58,500 nucleotides of DNA from Verrucomicrobiales bacterium (GTDB taxonomy: Bacteria; Verrucomicrobiota; Verrucomicrobiia; Limisphaerales; F1-12-MAGs170), in contig SXMN01000094.1 of the NCBI GenBank assembly GCA_005777315.1, positions 1 through 58,500 of the forward strand, in the 5' to 3' direction. Positions 34,345 through 44,721 of this stretch are shown here, one piece after another (the stretch's first letter is position 1; each line of letters opens with the position of its first letter). Below the pieces are notes generated by a model that saw nothing but the letters and a program-made list of their open reading frames with translations, made no database searches and had not been told where the DNA came from. Position numbers and translations under genes: made by a program.

Positions 34345-34677
34345 TCAACCGACCGCTTTGTCGAGCATGGACTTCAGGTCACGCTTGCTCTTCGCCCCCA
34401 CGACCTGATCGATGACTTCGCCACCTTTGAAAATCAACAGGGTCGGAATGGCGCGGACGCGATATTTTGCGGCGAGTCCTTGGAATTCGTCGATGTTCAC
34501 TTTTCCAATTTTCGCCTTGGAATCGAACTCCGACGCCAGTTCATCAAGCACGGGCGCGATCATCTTGCAAGGCCCACACCATTCGGCCCAGAAATCCACC
34601 AGGACAGGGACCGGGGAATTCGCGACCTCCGCGCCAAAGTTAGCTTCGGTCAAAGTGACAATGTTAGTTGAGGACAT
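34345..34677 (-). CDS. trxA: Thioredoxin
   Basis: Small cytosolic disulfide reductase. 110 aa, normal length. Active site is VDFWAEWCGPCKMIAPVLDE, with the WCGPC motif near residue 32. The cis-Pro loop is RVRAIPTLLIFKGGE, and ends with the usual amphipathic helix. Complete and canonical. It lies upstream of the GspF-like gene by 21 bp on the same strand. Confidence 0.97.
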   Translation of the reverse strand: MSSTNIVTLTEANFGAEVANSPVPVLVDFWAEWCGPCKMIAPVLDELASEFDSKAKIGKVNIDEFQGLAAKYRVRAIPTLLIFKGGEVIDQVVGAKSKRDLKSMLDKAVG

Positions 34678-34737
34678 GAATTATCCTTTCGAAGGGAAAA
34701 TTTTTGAATCAATGACAACCAGTCCGAACTGTCGTAC

Positions 34738-35115
34738 TCAGGACTGTGTCAGCAAAAACAGCCGAACCACTGCTGCGATGCCAACCACCGCTGCCACGAG
34801 CGCAAGGACTGTATCGAGCGCGCTGACACGAGCGCCAGCCGGGGCTGGGCGGGGCGTTGGGCGGGCAGGAGCTGCGGGAGCCGCTGCCGCTGCCTTTGGT
34901 GAGGCTGAAGGCGCGTGACCAGCCGCGGCAGGAGCAGCGGGCGCTGGCGCTGCTGCCGCCATGGCGGCGGGCGCTGGAATCTTGATCGTCGGCGAGGCGG
35001 TGGGCTTCGGCGGCAAATTGATTCGAACGGTTTCCTTTTTAGGCTGCACTTTGGAGGCTTCGGCAGGCTTTGCAGCGGCGGCACCAGCGGGCGGATTTGG
35101 GTTCTCTTCGGACAT
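34738..35115 (-). CDS. Ala/Pro-rich tail-anchored membrane protein
   Basis: 125 aa. Residues 1-95 are low in complexity: Pro/Ala/Lys-rich with the less biased patch KKETVRINLPPKPTASPTIK near 26-45. The C-terminus is one membrane helix (SALDTVLALVAAVVGIAAVV) followed by RLFLLTQS, a tail-anchor plan. From memory, many verrucomicrobial genomes have such short proteins with a VRINLPPKP patch. Function unknown. Upstream of trxA by 60 bp on the same strand. Confidence 0.7.
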   Translation of the reverse strand: MSEENPNPPAGAAAAKPAEASKVQPKKETVRINLPPKPTASPTIKIPAPAAMAAAAPAPAAPAAAGHAPSASPKAAAAAPAAPARPTPRPAPAGARVSALDTVLALVAAVVGIAAVVRLFLLTQS

Positions 35116-35297
35116 ATGTGTTAAGTGGGGCGAACCTAGTTTTGCGACCGCAGAGTGTCAATCGCTTATTGAGGGTTCGCTCAACGACCCAACGGCAAAA
35201 ATGCAACGGTGAACCAGTTCAGCCCACGGGTCTTCTCTCAGTGATCCAAAGGTTTGCTTTGTAATATCTGGCGGCTGGATTTAACGATGATAATAAT

Positions 35298-38200
35298 ATG
35301 CGCCAAGTCATGAATGCGATTTCACTCAGAACCGCCGTGGTCCTGACCTGTGCGCTTTGGGCCGGCATCAGCATGGCGGCGGAGTCGCCGGATTTCTTGC
35401 GCGAGGTACGCCCAATACTCTCCTCTCATTGTTTCAAATGCCACGGCCCGGACGATGCCACGCGCAAGGGGGGCGTGCGCCTGGACATGCGCGAGCCTGC
35501 GCTCAAGTCCGGTAAATCAGGTGAGCCGGCAATCGTGCCTGGCAAGCCGGAGAAGAGCGAGGTGATCGCCCGCATTTTCACCGCGGACGAAGATGATTTG
35601 ATGCCACCCTCGAAAGTAAAGCATCCCCTCAGCCTCCAACAGAAGGACATTCTCAGGAGATGGATCGCCTCTGGCGCGGATTATCAACCACACTGGTCTT
35701 TTGTGGCGCCCAAGGCCGTGTACCCACCCGAAGTGCAAGATCCAGGCTTCGAAGTACGCAATCCCATCGACGCTTTCATCGCAGCGCGACTCAAGAGGGA
35801 CGGATTAACCACCTCTCCCGAGGCCAGCAAGCTGACCCTGGCCCGCCGACTGCATCTCGATCTGATCGGCCTCCCGGCCACACCGGAGGAAGCGGACGCG
35901 TTTGCGAAAGATGCGAGGCCAGATGCCTACGAACAGCTTGTGGCAAGCCTGCTGGCGTCGCCGCGTTATGGCGAGCGGTGGGCGCGCAAGTGGCTTGACC
36001 TCGCCCGCTACGCCGACACCAACGGCTATGAGAAGGATCGCAACCGCAGCATCTGGCCGTATCGCGACTGGGTCATCCGCGCATTGAATGCCGACATGCC
36101 ATTCGACCAGTTCACAGTCGAGCAGATCGCGGGCGATTTGCTGCCGAACCCCACGCGCGAACAAATTGTCGCCACTGGGTTTCATCGCAATACGATGCTC
36201 AACGAGGAGGGTGGGATCGATCCGTTGGAGTTCCGTTTTCACGCCGTGGTGGACCGCGTCAACACCACCGGCACGACATGGCTCGGCCTGACCGTGGGAT
36301 GCGCGCAGTGCCACACCCACAAATACGATCCCATTCTGCATAAGGATTACTACCAACTGATGGCGTTCCTGAATAACGCCGACGAGCCGGACCTTGATCT
36401 CCCGGCCGAGGACGCCAGAGAACAGCAACGGAGCCGAGAGGAACGCGCGACGAAACTTCTCTCGGAACTTTCCACGCGATGGCCGGTCGAGATGGAACCC
36501 TTCCACTGGGAACAAGTGACTCCAAAGATCGAGCGCCTGGAACAGGGTGAAGACGCCAGGCTGTTGGAGGATGGTTCCCTGCTCTTCATCGCTCCGGGAA
36601 TGGATCGTAGCGATGTGACGGTCAGTTTTATGGCGAAGCTGACCAACGTCACGCATCTCCGCCTCGATGCGTTGACTCACGATTCTCTGCCGGGCAAAGG
36701 CCCGGGCCGCGCGCCGCACGGAAATTTTGTCCTCTCGGAAATCACTGTAAGCCGGACGCTGCTCCACGGCTCTTCCGCAATGGAGCCCGTAATGATTCGC
36801 AGCGCGAAGGCCACCGCGGAACAAAAGGAGTTTCCAGTCGGCAACGCCTTTGACGGCAAATTGGAAACAGGATGGGCAGTCCACGAGGCTGGAAAAACCT
36901 TGAACGCGAATCACTCGGCCACGTTTCAGTTCGAAAAGCCCATGTCGCTGGATTCCGACACAAGAATCACCGTGCGTCTGCAGCAGCAACACGGAGGGAA
37001 TCACACCATCGGGCGGCTTGCGATCAGCGTTGGCGTACCGGTCAGTGACACGAGACCGGAACTCGCGCGCAGGCAGGAGGCTTTGGAAGCCGCGTACACG
37101 CAATGGTTGGAGCGTGAGCGGAAACGCGCGGTCACCTGGACCGTCCTACGACCCACGGGGCTGAAATCAAACCTTCCCCTGCTCTCCGTGCTGCCGGACA
37201 ATTCCGTGCTGGCCAGTGGAGACATCAGCAAGAGCGACGTTTACGATCTGGCCTTCACCAATCTGCCGGGCCGCGTCACCGCCATCCGCCTTGAAGCGCT
37301 GCCCGATGACAGCCTGCCGGCGCATGGTCCCGGCCTGGCGTATTACGAAGGGCCCAAGGGCGATTTCTTCATGGGTGAATTTCAAGCGGTGGCGGATGGC
37401 CGGCGGGTGAAGTTTGTGAAAGCCTCGGAGAGTCATGCCAAAAACAATTTCGGCAGCGGTGCCAGCGCCAAGGCAGCAACCGACGACGATCCGCAAACCG
37501 GATGGAGTTGCGCGGACCGCCCCGGTGAGATGCACCACGCCGTGTTCGTTGCAGACGAACCCATCGAAGCCACCCGTCTCGACGTCAAGATGCTGTTTGG
37601 ACGTCACTACGCCTGCTCATTGGGCCGATTCCGCATCTCCGTCACCAGCGCCGAACACGGTGCCGAGGCGGGAAAGATCCCAGAATCAGCCGAACGACTT
37701 TTGTTCGTGCCGGATGCCGGGCTCACGGATGAACAGCGTGCGGAGTTGCTCGAAAGCTTCCTGCTCAGTGCACCGGAGCTGGCGAAGCAGTCGAAGGAGA
37801 TCCGCGACCTGCGCAAACCTTCGGCTCACACCACGACACTGGTGATGCGTGAGCGTCCCGCCACGGCTCCACGTTCAACATTCATCCATAATCGCGGCGA
37901 ATTCCTCCAGCCAACAGACCGTGTTGAGGCCGATGTACCCCAATTCCTGCCGCGCCTGCCCGAGCATTCAAAGAAGGACCGCCTCGCGCTCGCGAAGTGG
38001 CTGGTTTCGCCGGAGAATCCACTGACCGCTCGCGTGGTGGTGAACCGGCATTGGGCCTCTTTCTTTGGCACAGGGATTGTGGGAACTCAGAACGATTTTG
38101 GATTCCAAGGCGAGCTTCCAAGCCATCCTGAGTTGCTCGACTGGCTGGCGGTTGAATTTGTAAAGCAAGGCTGGTCGATCAAGAAGCTGCACAGACTCAT

Positions 38201-38894
38201 TGTCACGAGCTCTACTTATCGCCAGCAGTCGCGGTTCACACCGGAGTTGCTCGCGAGGGATCCGCAGAACCGCCTCGTAGCCCGCGGCCCTCGCGTGCGG
38301 CTGGATGCGGAGATCATTCGTGACTCGGCGCTGGCTTCGAGCAGCACATTGTCGGCGAAAATGTTCGGGCCACCCGTGAAACCGCCACAACCAGATGGCG
38401 TGACCGAGGTGGCCTACGGCTCTGCCAGATGGGAGGCAAGCACGGGCGAAGATCGCTACCGCCGGTCCCTTTACACGTTCCAAAAGCGAAGCGCACCTTT
38501 CGCGATGTTCAACACGTTTGACGCGCCGTCGGGTGAAACCTGCCTGGCCAGACGCGAAACTTCGAACACGCCACTGCAGTCTCTGACCTTGCTCAACGAC
38601 ATCGCGTTCGTCGAAGCCGCTCAGAAACTGGGCGCGCTCACGGCGAAGCAGACCGGCGACGATGAACGAAAGGCTGAATTCATTTTCCGCCGCGCACTCA
38701 CGCGCCTGCCTTCCGCCGCCGAAAGGGCCGGGCTGGTTGCTTTTCTCAACGCCCAGCGCGAACGACTGAAGACCGGCGGGTTGAAGGCTGCGGATCTTGT
38801 CGATGACGCCAAGGGCGACTTCACGGAACAAGCCGCGTGGACTGTCGTGGCGCGAGTGGTCCTGAATCTTGACGAGACAATCACGAAGCAATGA
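35298..38894 (+). CDS. Planctomycete-type cytochrome c protein with DUF1549 and DUF1553 (PSD1 family)
   Basis: 1198 aa, exported (signal about residues 5-27, ending SMAAESP). An N-terminal PSCyt1 domain carries HCFKCHGPDDATRKGG, a CxxCH heme site (about 45-60). DUF1549 follows (about 155-365): LARRLHLDLIGLPATPEEAD, YGERWARKWLDLARYADTNG and GCAQCHTHKYDPI, a second CxxCH. An insert of about 430-800 holds two copies of a discoidin-like unit: HLRLDALTHDSLPGKGPGRA... and AIRLEALPDDSLPAHGPG... DUF1553 ends the protein (about 890-1190). Such proteins are numerous in Planctomycetota and Verrucomicrobiota, are linked to DUF1501 partners, and may break down sulfated or complex carbohydrate. That role is inferred. 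Next gene is 4 bp downstream. Confidence 0.93.
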   Translation: MRQVMNAISLRTAVVLTCALWAGISMAAESPDFLREVRPILSSHCFKCHGPDDATRKGGVRLDMREPALKSGKSGEPAIVPGKPEKSEVIARIFTADEDDLMPPSKVKHPLSLQQKDILRRWIASGADYQPHWSFVAPKAVYPPEVQDPGFEVRNPIDAFIAARLKRDGLTTSPEASKLTLARRLHLDLIGLPATPEEADAFAKDARPDAYEQLVASLLASPRYGERWARKWLDLARYADTNGYEKDRNRSIWPYRDWVIRALNADMPFDQFTVEQIAGDLLPNPTREQIVATGFHRNTMLNEEGGIDPLEFRFHAVVDRVNTTGTTWLGLTVGCAQCHTHKYDPILHKDYYQLMAFLNNADEPDLDLPAEDAREQQRSREERATKLLSELSTRWPVEMEPFHWEQVTPKIERLEQGEDARLLEDGSLLFIAPGMDRSDVTVSFMAKLTNVTHLRLDALTHDSLPGKGPGRAPHGNFVLSEITVSRTLLHGSSAMEPVMIRSAKATAEQKEFPVGNAFDGKLETGWAVHEAGKTLNANHSATFQFEKPMSLDSDTRITVRLQQQHGGNHTIGRLAISVGVPVSDTRPELARRQEALEAAYTQWLERERKRAVTWTVLRPTGLKSNLPLLSVLPDNSVLASGDISKSDVYDLAFTNLPGRVTAIRLEALPDDSLPAHGPGLAYYEGPKGDFFMGEFQAVADGRRVKFVKASESHAKNNFGSGASAKAATDDDPQTGWSCADRPGEMHHAVFVADEPIEATRLDVKMLFGRHYACSLGRFRISVTSAEHGAEAGKIPESAERLLFVPDAGLTDEQRAELLESFLLSAPELAKQSKEIRDLRKPSAHTTTLVMRERPATAPRSTFIHNRGEFLQPTDRVEADVPQFLPRLPEHSKKDRLALAKWLVSPENPLTARVVVNRHWASFFGTGIVGTQNDFGFQGELPSHPELLDWLAVEFVKQGWSIKKLHRLIVTSSTYRQQSRFTPELLARDPQNRLVARGPRVRLDAEIIRDSALASSSTLSAKMFGPPVKPPQPDGVTEVAYGSARWEASTGEDRYRRSLYTFQKRSAPFAMFNTFDAPSGETCLARRETSNTPLQSLTLLNDIAFVEAAQKLGALTAKQTGDDERKAEFIFRRALTRLPSAAERAGLVAFLNAQRERLKTGGLKAADLVDDAKGDFTEQAAWTVVARVVLNLDETITKQ

Positions 38895-38898
38895 CTCC

Positions 38899-40353
38899 AT
38901 GAACTGCGAATCACATCATTTCCAGGAGCGCGGGCTGCCCTTGAGTCGTCGCTGGTTTCTACGCGAATGCGGCATTGGACTCGGCAAGATCGGCCTCGCG
39001 TCGCTGCTGACGGATGCTTTCCTCGCACGCGGGGCGGCTGCGGCGGCATCCGGTGATTTAATGACGCCGAAGCAGCCGCATTTTCCGGGGAAGGCCAGGG
39101 CGGTCATACACCTCTTCATGGCAGGCGCCCCGTCACAGCTCGATCTGTTCGATTACAAACCGGAGTTGCTCAAGCTCGAAGGAAAACCATTACCGCCCTC
39201 TGTCATCGGAGGCCAGCGCTACGCGTTCATCCGATCAGATGCAGCAGTGATGGCACCCCGTTTCAAATTCAAGAAGTATGGCCGGAGCGGCGCTGAACTG
39301 AGCGAGATCCTTCCGCACATCGGTTCCATTGCGGACGAGATCTGCCTGATTCGCTCGATGAAGACGGATCAGTTCAACCACGCGCCGGCTCAAATTTTTT
39401 TCAACACCGGCTTCTCTCAACCCGGGCGACCCAGCATTGGCTCGTGGGCGACCTACGGCCTCGGCTCGGAATCCAAGAACCTGCCGGCTTATGTGGTGAT
39501 GAGCACCGGTTCAGGCATCAGTGGCGGCGCTGCCAACTGGTCGAGCGGCTTCATCCCGACAACATTCACCGGCGTGCGCCTGCGCAACCAGGGCGATCCC
39601 ATCCTGAATGTCGCCAGCCCGAAAGGCGTGGACGACAGACTCCAGCGCGACACGCTCGACCTGGTCCGCTCCATGAACGAGCAGCAACTCGGCGCGGTGG
39701 GCGATCCCGAGATTGCCACTCGCATCAACTCCTATGAAATGGCCTTCCGCCTCCAGACCAGCGCACCGGAGTTGATGGACTTGAAGAGCGAAAAGAAGGA
39801 GACGCTGGAGCTTTATGGCTGTGATCCGGACAAACCTTCGTTTGCTCGTGCCTGCCTGCTGGCGCGGCGGATGGTCGAGCGCGGAGTGCGGTTCATCAAT
39901 ATCTACCACGAAGGCTGGGACGCTCACAGCGACGTCGTGGGCAATCACACCGGCAATTGCAAAACCACCGACCAGGCGAGCGCGGCGCTGGTGAAAGACC
40001 TAAAGCGCCTCGGTCTGCTCGATTCCACTCTCGTCATCTGGGGCGGTGAATTCGGCCGCACGCCCATGATTGAAACCAATCCGAGCCTCGGCCGTTCCAT
40101 GGGCCGCGATCATCATCCGCAGGCGTTTACCTTGTGGATGGCCGGTGGAGGCGTGAAGCGCGGACTCAGCTACGGAGCCACGGATGAACTGGGCTTTCAC
40201 ACCGTGGAGAATCCCGTCCACGTCCACGACTTGCAGGCGACGATTCTCCATTGCCTGGGCTTCGATCACGAAAGGCTCACCTACGAATTCCAAGGCCGCC
40301 GCTACCGCCTCACCGATGTCCATGGGCATGTCGTGAATGACCTCGTGGTGTAG
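38899..40353 (+). CDS. DUF1501 family Tat-exported protein
   Basis: 484 aa from the ATG at 38899; a start 30 bp earlier would overlap the previous gene. The leader has LSRRWFLRECGIGLGKIGLA, a twin-arginine signal. DUF1501 belongs to the alkaline-phosphatase/sulfatase-like fold. Visible: AVIHLFMAGAPSQLDLFDYK, LPHIGSIADEICLIRSMKTD, a central YHEGWDAHSDV with possible metal His/Asp, VIWGGEFGRTPMIE, and GRDHHPQAFTLWMAGGGVKR. It always travels with a PSD1 protein, here the gene 4 bp upstream. The pair probably acts in the periplasm; activity has not been shown to my knowledge. Confidence 0.93.
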   Translation: MNCESHHFQERGLPLSRRWFLRECGIGLGKIGLASLLTDAFLARGAAAAASGDLMTPKQPHFPGKARAVIHLFMAGAPSQLDLFDYKPELLKLEGKPLPPSVIGGQRYAFIRSDAAVMAPRFKFKKYGRSGAELSEILPHIGSIADEICLIRSMKTDQFNHAPAQIFFNTGFSQPGRPSIGSWATYGLGSESKNLPAYVVMSTGSGISGGAANWSSGFIPTTFTGVRLRNQGDPILNVASPKGVDDRLQRDTLDLVRSMNEQQLGAVGDPEIATRINSYEMAFRLQTSAPELMDLKSEKKETLELYGCDPDKPSFARACLLARRMVERGVRFINIYHEGWDAHSDVVGNHTGNCKTTDQASAALVKDLKRLGLLDSTLVIWGGEFGRTPMIETNPSLGRSMGRDHHPQAFTLWMAGGGVKRGLSYGATDELGFHTVENPVHVHDLQATILHCLGFDHERLTYEFQGRRYRLTDVHGHVVNDLVV

Positions 40354-40494
40354 TTTGCATGCTTGAGCCCGGGGAGACTCAGGCAACTCCAGCTAAGGAG
40401 GTCCGATCGTTGAGATGCGCACTGGATCTTGACGGGAAACCCTGGAGGAATCAGAGCGGAATCGTCCACCACGCGGCTGTCTCCACGGCCAAGA

Positions 40495-41964
40495 CTACCC
40501 CAACACTTCCTTGATCACATGGCCCTCCACATTGGTCAGTCGGCGTTGGACGCCATTGTGCTCAAACGTGAGCTTCTCGTGGTCAAGGCCAAGGAGGTGC
40601 ATGATGGTCGCGTTCAAATCATAAAGCGGGTGAATGTTCTCCACAGCGCGCTGGCCCAGTTCGTCAGTAACGCCATGACTGACGCCTCGCTTGACACCGG
40701 CTCCTGTCAGCCAGCAGGTGAAACCGTCGGGATTATGGTCGCGACCTTGCGCTCCTTTCTGGAAGAATGGCATGCGTCCGAACTCCGTGCACCAGACGAC
40801 GAGCGTGTCGTCCAGCAAGCCACGCTGGCGGAGATCGCGGATGAGCGCTGCCGCAGGCTGGTCGAGTATGGCGGCGTGTTTGTCGTATTGCTCTTTCAGT
40901 TTGTTGTGGCCATCCCAGTTCAATTCACCGCCGCTGGCGTAAGCGCCATTAAATAGCTGGACGAACCGTACCCCCTTCTCAATCAGCCGGCGTGCGAGGA
41001 TGCAGTTCCTGGCAAAGCCAGCCTTGATTGGATTCGATGTGTCCTCCGCGCCGTAGCTTTTTAGAATGTGCGCCGGCTCTGTGGAAAGGTCGCTGATCTC
41101 AGGAACGCTGAGCTGCATGCGCGCGGCGAGTTCGTAACTGGCGATGCGCGCCGCCAGCTTGCTATCACCGGGGTGGCGCTCGAGGTGGCGCTCGTTCATG
41201 CGCCGCAAGATCGAACGTGCCGCGCGGTCCTCTGCAGGCGAAACCCCGGGCGCAACCAGATGGCGCACCGGATCCTCCGTGCTGAAAGTCGTGCCTTGGA
41301 AGGCCGCTGGCAGAAAACCGGGGCCCCAATTGTTCGAGCCGTTCTGTGGGACACCGCGCGGATCAAGGATGGAAACGAACGCCGGCAGATCCTGGTTTTC
41401 GCTCCCGAGCGCGTAACTCAACCACGAGCCGAGGCTTGGGAAACCATCAAGCACGAAGCCGGTGGAGAGGAAATTCTCGGCCGGCCCATGAGTGTTGCTC
41501 TTGCTGGTCAGCGAATGAATGAAAGCGATGTCGTCGGTCAGCTCGGCGAGATGCGGAATCAAATCGGAAACCATCTTCCCCGTCTGTCCACGAGGACGAA
41601 AATCATACTGCGGCCGCGCGAGATTCCCGGCGGGGCCTTGAAACGTCACCGCCGGTCCACCGGGCAACGGCTTGTTGTCCCACTTGATCAGCTCCGGCTT
41701 GTAGTCCCACGTCTCCAACTGGCTTACGGCCCCGGCACAGAAGATGACGATGACGTTCCTTGCCTTCGCGGGAAAATGAGGCAGCCGCGGCGCATACGGA
41801 CGCGCGGGATCGATGATCGGCCCATTCATCGCGAGCAAACCGTCGAGTCCGAGCAGGTTCGTCAGTGCAATGGAACCGAGCGCGGTCGCGGTGCCGCCCA
41901 GGAAACTGCGGCGGTCCAGCAAATGGCGGCCGTGAGTGGAAAGGTGTCCGGTGTCGTGGTTCAT
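40495..41964 (-). CDS. DUF1501 family Tat-exported protein
   Basis: 489 aa from the ATG at 41964; in-frame 42006 is also possible. Leader [20 protein letters not shown] is a Tat signal. Same plan as the copy at 38899-40353: [96 protein letters not shown]. The two copies are clearly diverged, so not a recent duplication. Second gene of a minus-strand pair with the PSD1 protein that starts at 44611. The two pairs converge, 141 bp apart. Confidence 0.93.
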   Translation of the reverse strand: MNHDTGHLSTHGRHLLDRRSFLGGTATALGSIALTNLLGLDGLLAMNGPIIDPARPYAPRLPHFPAKARNVIVIFCAGAVSQLETWDYKPELIKWDNKPLPGGPAVTFQGPAGNLARPQYDFRPRGQTGKMVSDLIPHLAELTDDIAFIHSLTSKSNTHGPAENFLSTGFVLDGFPSLGSWLSYALGSENQDLPAFVSILDPRGVPQNGSNNWGPGFLPAAFQGTTFSTEDPVRHLVAPGVSPAEDRAARSILRRMNERHLERHPGDSKLAARIASYELAARMQLSVPEISDLSTEPAHILKSYGAEDTSNPIKAGFARNCILARRLIEKGVRFVQLFNGAYASGGELNWDGHNKLKEQYDKHAAILDQPAAALIRDLRQRGLLDDTLVVWCTEFGRMPFFQKGAQGRDHNPDGFTCWLTGAGVKRGVSHGVTDELGQRAVENIHPLYDLNATIMHLLGLDHEKLTFEHNGVQRRLTNVEGHVIKEVLG

Positions 41965-42076
41965 TTGTTGAACCTTCTGATTTTTGATTTTGCCACCCTC
42001 CGCCATTCTGCAAATTTCCTGCGGCCTTGGAATTCAAACACCGCGCTGTGGATGGCTTTTATAAGGCGCTGGAGGT

Positions 42077-44611
42077 TCATGGCACGAAAAGAAACTCGTT
42101 ACTGTTGAAAAGAGCCCGACAAAGCGTCGGCAGCCCATGCGCGGCCACGATCGGTCGAACGTCCGACAACTCGGCAACACTTGGGTTGCGACTGAGCGCG
42201 AGCTGGTAGGCGCGGCGAATCTGTCTGGCGATGTCCTCGCCTGCCTCTGTTCTCACACGGCCCGCGAAGGCATCGGCCTGCTCGATGGTGAAGCGACTGT
42301 TGAATAGGTTCAGCGCCTGGATCGGCGTGGTGGACTCGCGGCGGCGAGCTGTGCTCTGTCCGGCGTCCGGGCAGTCGAAAGCGCCAAAGACAGCTTCGCG
42401 CTCGCGACGGACCTTGTGCGCATAAATCATCCGGCGCAGGCCATCACCGCTGAAGGACTCGACGGGGTTGAAGCCGCTCAATCCACCGCGATTGTTGAAC
42501 AGATCGAAGCCTCGGCCGCCCATCTTCAGGTTCAGCTTCCCGCTGACCGCGAGCATCGAGTCGCGGATCGGTTCAGACTCCAGCCGCCGAGACGGGAATC
42601 GCCAGAGCAGACGGACGTCGGAGTCGGATTGAACGGAGGCCAATAGAGGCGACGGTGAAGAGGGCCGCCGGACTTCTCTGCCTTTGTTTCCTCCTGTTGA
42701 AGAACCCTGCCGATACGACGCCGAGAGCACGATGAGACGGTGCATCTGCTTCACCGACCAGCCGGAGCGCACGAACTCCGACGCCAGCCAGTCGAGCAGT
42801 TCAGGATGGGACGGTCTCGCACCGTTTCGGCCAAAGTCGCTCGGGGTTTCCACAAGGCCGCTGCCGAAGTGGCCCTGCCAGATGCGGTTCACCATCACAC
42901 GCGCAGTGAGAGGATTCTCGACACTGGCAATCCAATCAGCGAGCGCCTTGCGGCGCTCCTGTTCGGGCGTGTCAGGAGAGAGTTTCATCGAGCCAAGCAC
43001 CCTCAGCACAGCGGGAACGACCTCCTCCTTCGGCTGCTCCGGGTCACCGCGGTTGAGCAGATGAATCTTATCCGGCGTTCGGAACATTCCGGCGAACGCC
43101 AGACGCCCCTCTGTTGTTGCCTTGATGCTTCGTTCCAGCTTCTTCTTCTCATCCACCAACCGTGTCGCCTCCTTCACTTCCTCCGCGGTGAGTCCGGCGG
43201 TGGAAAACAAGGATGCTTTGTTTTCACCAGGCACAAACTTCGCGCGATCGGACGACTCCGCGACGATGCGCCACTCCCCTGCTGCATCGGCGACTTCGAT
43301 GACGTAATTCGTCGCAAGCCGGTCGCCAAACTGCGCGCCTCGGTCCCGCCCCCACACGATCCGATCAATTTCTTGCGCCCGGGCCAACTCCAGCACCACC
43401 CACCCTTTTCCTTTCTCGTTCGACATCCAGCTTCGTGAGTTGCCGTAATGGCCATCGTTGACGAAGCGCAACTCATGATTGTCCGCAACGACGGTGTCAC
43501 CCGACGACGTGACCGTGGCGCCCACGCTGGCGAGTGCAACATTCGCGCCTGAAGTGTCGAAGATCTCCAGTTCGTCGAGGCATGGCTCCAGATTGTTCGT
43601 CTCACGAATGGTGAAACGCACGCGCTTTGCTTTTACCCTGCCAAATCGGTCAGTGTTGACGCGTGCATTTACCGGAGGACGTTCCACGCCGGATCTGGCC
43701 AGCGGCGACAGTCGGGAGAGTTCCCATTCAACTTCACTCATCCGTTTCGTCAGACGCATTTCCTCGGCGCGCATTGCATCCGCTTCCGGCGAGCGCAGCT
43801 CGCGGTCGCCATACTCCACACCCGCGAAGAATGCCTGCATCGAGTAATAATCGCGCGCGCTGATGGGATCGAACTTGTGGTCGTGACACCGCGCACAACC
43901 CACGCTCAAGCCGAGAAAGGTCTGGCCGATGTTCACCACGATTTCGTCGAGGGAATCCTGCCGGGCCAGGCGCTTGGAAACATCGTCCGCCCCAATCTGC
44001 CCCGGCAACAGCACGGACGCCGTGATGAGAAAACCCGTCGCCGCATCCTCGCCAAGCGCATCACCAACAATCTGTTCCTGGATGAAGCGCTCATACGGCG
44101 TGTCGTTGTTAAAGGCGCGGATGACGTAGTCGCGATAGGGCCAGGCGTTCGGCCGCTCCGTGTTCACCTCGAAGCCATGCGTATCCGCGTAGCGCACCAC
44201 ATCCAGCCAATGCTGCGCCCATCGCTCGCCGTAGCGCAGCGATTTCAGCAGTTCATCCACCACACGACCGTGAGCATTCCCCTGGCGGTCTTTCATGAAA
44301 GCCTCCACCTGATCCGGTGAGGGTGGCAGCCCTGTGAGGTCGAATGAGACGCGTCGAAGCCAGGTCACACGATCGGCTTCCGGCGAGGGCTTCAAGCCTT
44401 CCTTTTCCAGTCGAGCGAGAATGAACCGGTCCACCTCGTTGCGTGGCCAGCGGTTGTTCGTAGTCTTCGGGGGCACCGGACTGGATACGGGCTGGAAAGA
44501 CCAGTGCTCGCTCTTGTTCTCCAATTGCATCAACTCCGCCGACGCCCCCGACACGCTCGAAAGGAGCGATAGAGCAAGGGCAAAGCAGGCGGGCAAGGCT
44601 GAGCTGATCAT
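42077..44611 (-). CDS. DUF1549/DUF1553 protein without cytochrome domain (PSD1 family)
   Basis: 844 aa, with a signal peptide (about 1-25, ending SGASAE). DUF1549 covers about 55-265: LRRVSFDLTGLPPSPDQVEA, YGERWAQHWLDVVRYADTHG and GCARCHDHKFDPI. A discoidin/F5-8-like insert lies near 320-470 (RVRFTIRETNNLEPCLDELE through NEKGKGWVVLELARAQEIDR). DUF1553 fills about 560-840. Unlike the copy at 35298, it lacks the N-terminal PSCyt1 domain, but keeps the internal CxxCH. Upstream of its DUF1501 partner by 112 bp. Probably a periplasmic degradation pair, as for the other copy. Confidence 0.92.
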   Translation of the reverse strand: MISSALPACFALALSLLSSVSGASAELMQLENKSEHWSFQPVSSPVPPKTTNNRWPRNEVDRFILARLEKEGLKPSPEADRVTWLRRVSFDLTGLPPSPDQVEAFMKDRQGNAHGRVVDELLKSLRYGERWAQHWLDVVRYADTHGFEVNTERPNAWPYRDYVIRAFNNDTPYERFIQEQIVGDALGEDAATGFLITASVLLPGQIGADDVSKRLARQDSLDEIVVNIGQTFLGLSVGCARCHDHKFDPISARDYYSMQAFFAGVEYGDRELRSPEADAMRAEEMRLTKRMSEVEWELSRLSPLARSGVERPPVNARVNTDRFGRVKAKRVRFTIRETNNLEPCLDELEIFDTSGANVALASVGATVTSSGDTVVADNHELRFVNDGHYGNSRSWMSNEKGKGWVVLELARAQEIDRIVWGRDRGAQFGDRLATNYVIEVADAAGEWRIVAESSDRAKFVPGENKASLFSTAGLTAEEVKEATRLVDEKKKLERSIKATTEGRLAFAGMFRTPDKIHLLNRGDPEQPKEEVVPAVLRVLGSMKLSPDTPEQERRKALADWIASVENPLTARVMVNRIWQGHFGSGLVETPSDFGRNGARPSHPELLDWLASEFVRSGWSVKQMHRLIVLSASYRQGSSTGGNKGREVRRPSSPSPLLASVQSDSDVRLLWRFPSRRLESEPIRDSMLAVSGKLNLKMGGRGFDLFNNRGGLSGFNPVESFSGDGLRRMIYAHKVRREREAVFGAFDCPDAGQSTARRRESTTPIQALNLFNSRFTIEQADAFAGRVRTEAGEDIARQIRRAYQLALSRNPSVAELSDVRPIVAAHGLPTLCRALFNSNEFLFVP

Positions 44612-44721
44612 CAGCGACCATCATCTCCAGAAAGGCAGCGGATTCAACGCGGGATTTTTGATGACCAGACCTTTTCTACTTCAGCTTGCTCCAATCATTC
44701 CCGACCGCGTAGTTTCCGGCG

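Noticed and set aside
33319..34677. A type II secretion operon
   Set aside because: Only one platform gene is present; neighbours are an aminotransferase and thioredoxin, with no ATPase, secretin or pilin.
35805..37103. 432-codon minus-strand frame inside the large PSD1 gene
   Set aside because: Runs opposite to a gene with clear domains; Arg/Gly-rich shadow of GC-rich coding sequence.
35298..44611. PSD1/DUF1501 pairs as a new system
   Set aside because: These pairs are a well-known feature of Planctomycetota and Verrucomicrobiota; only their internal design is worth a note.
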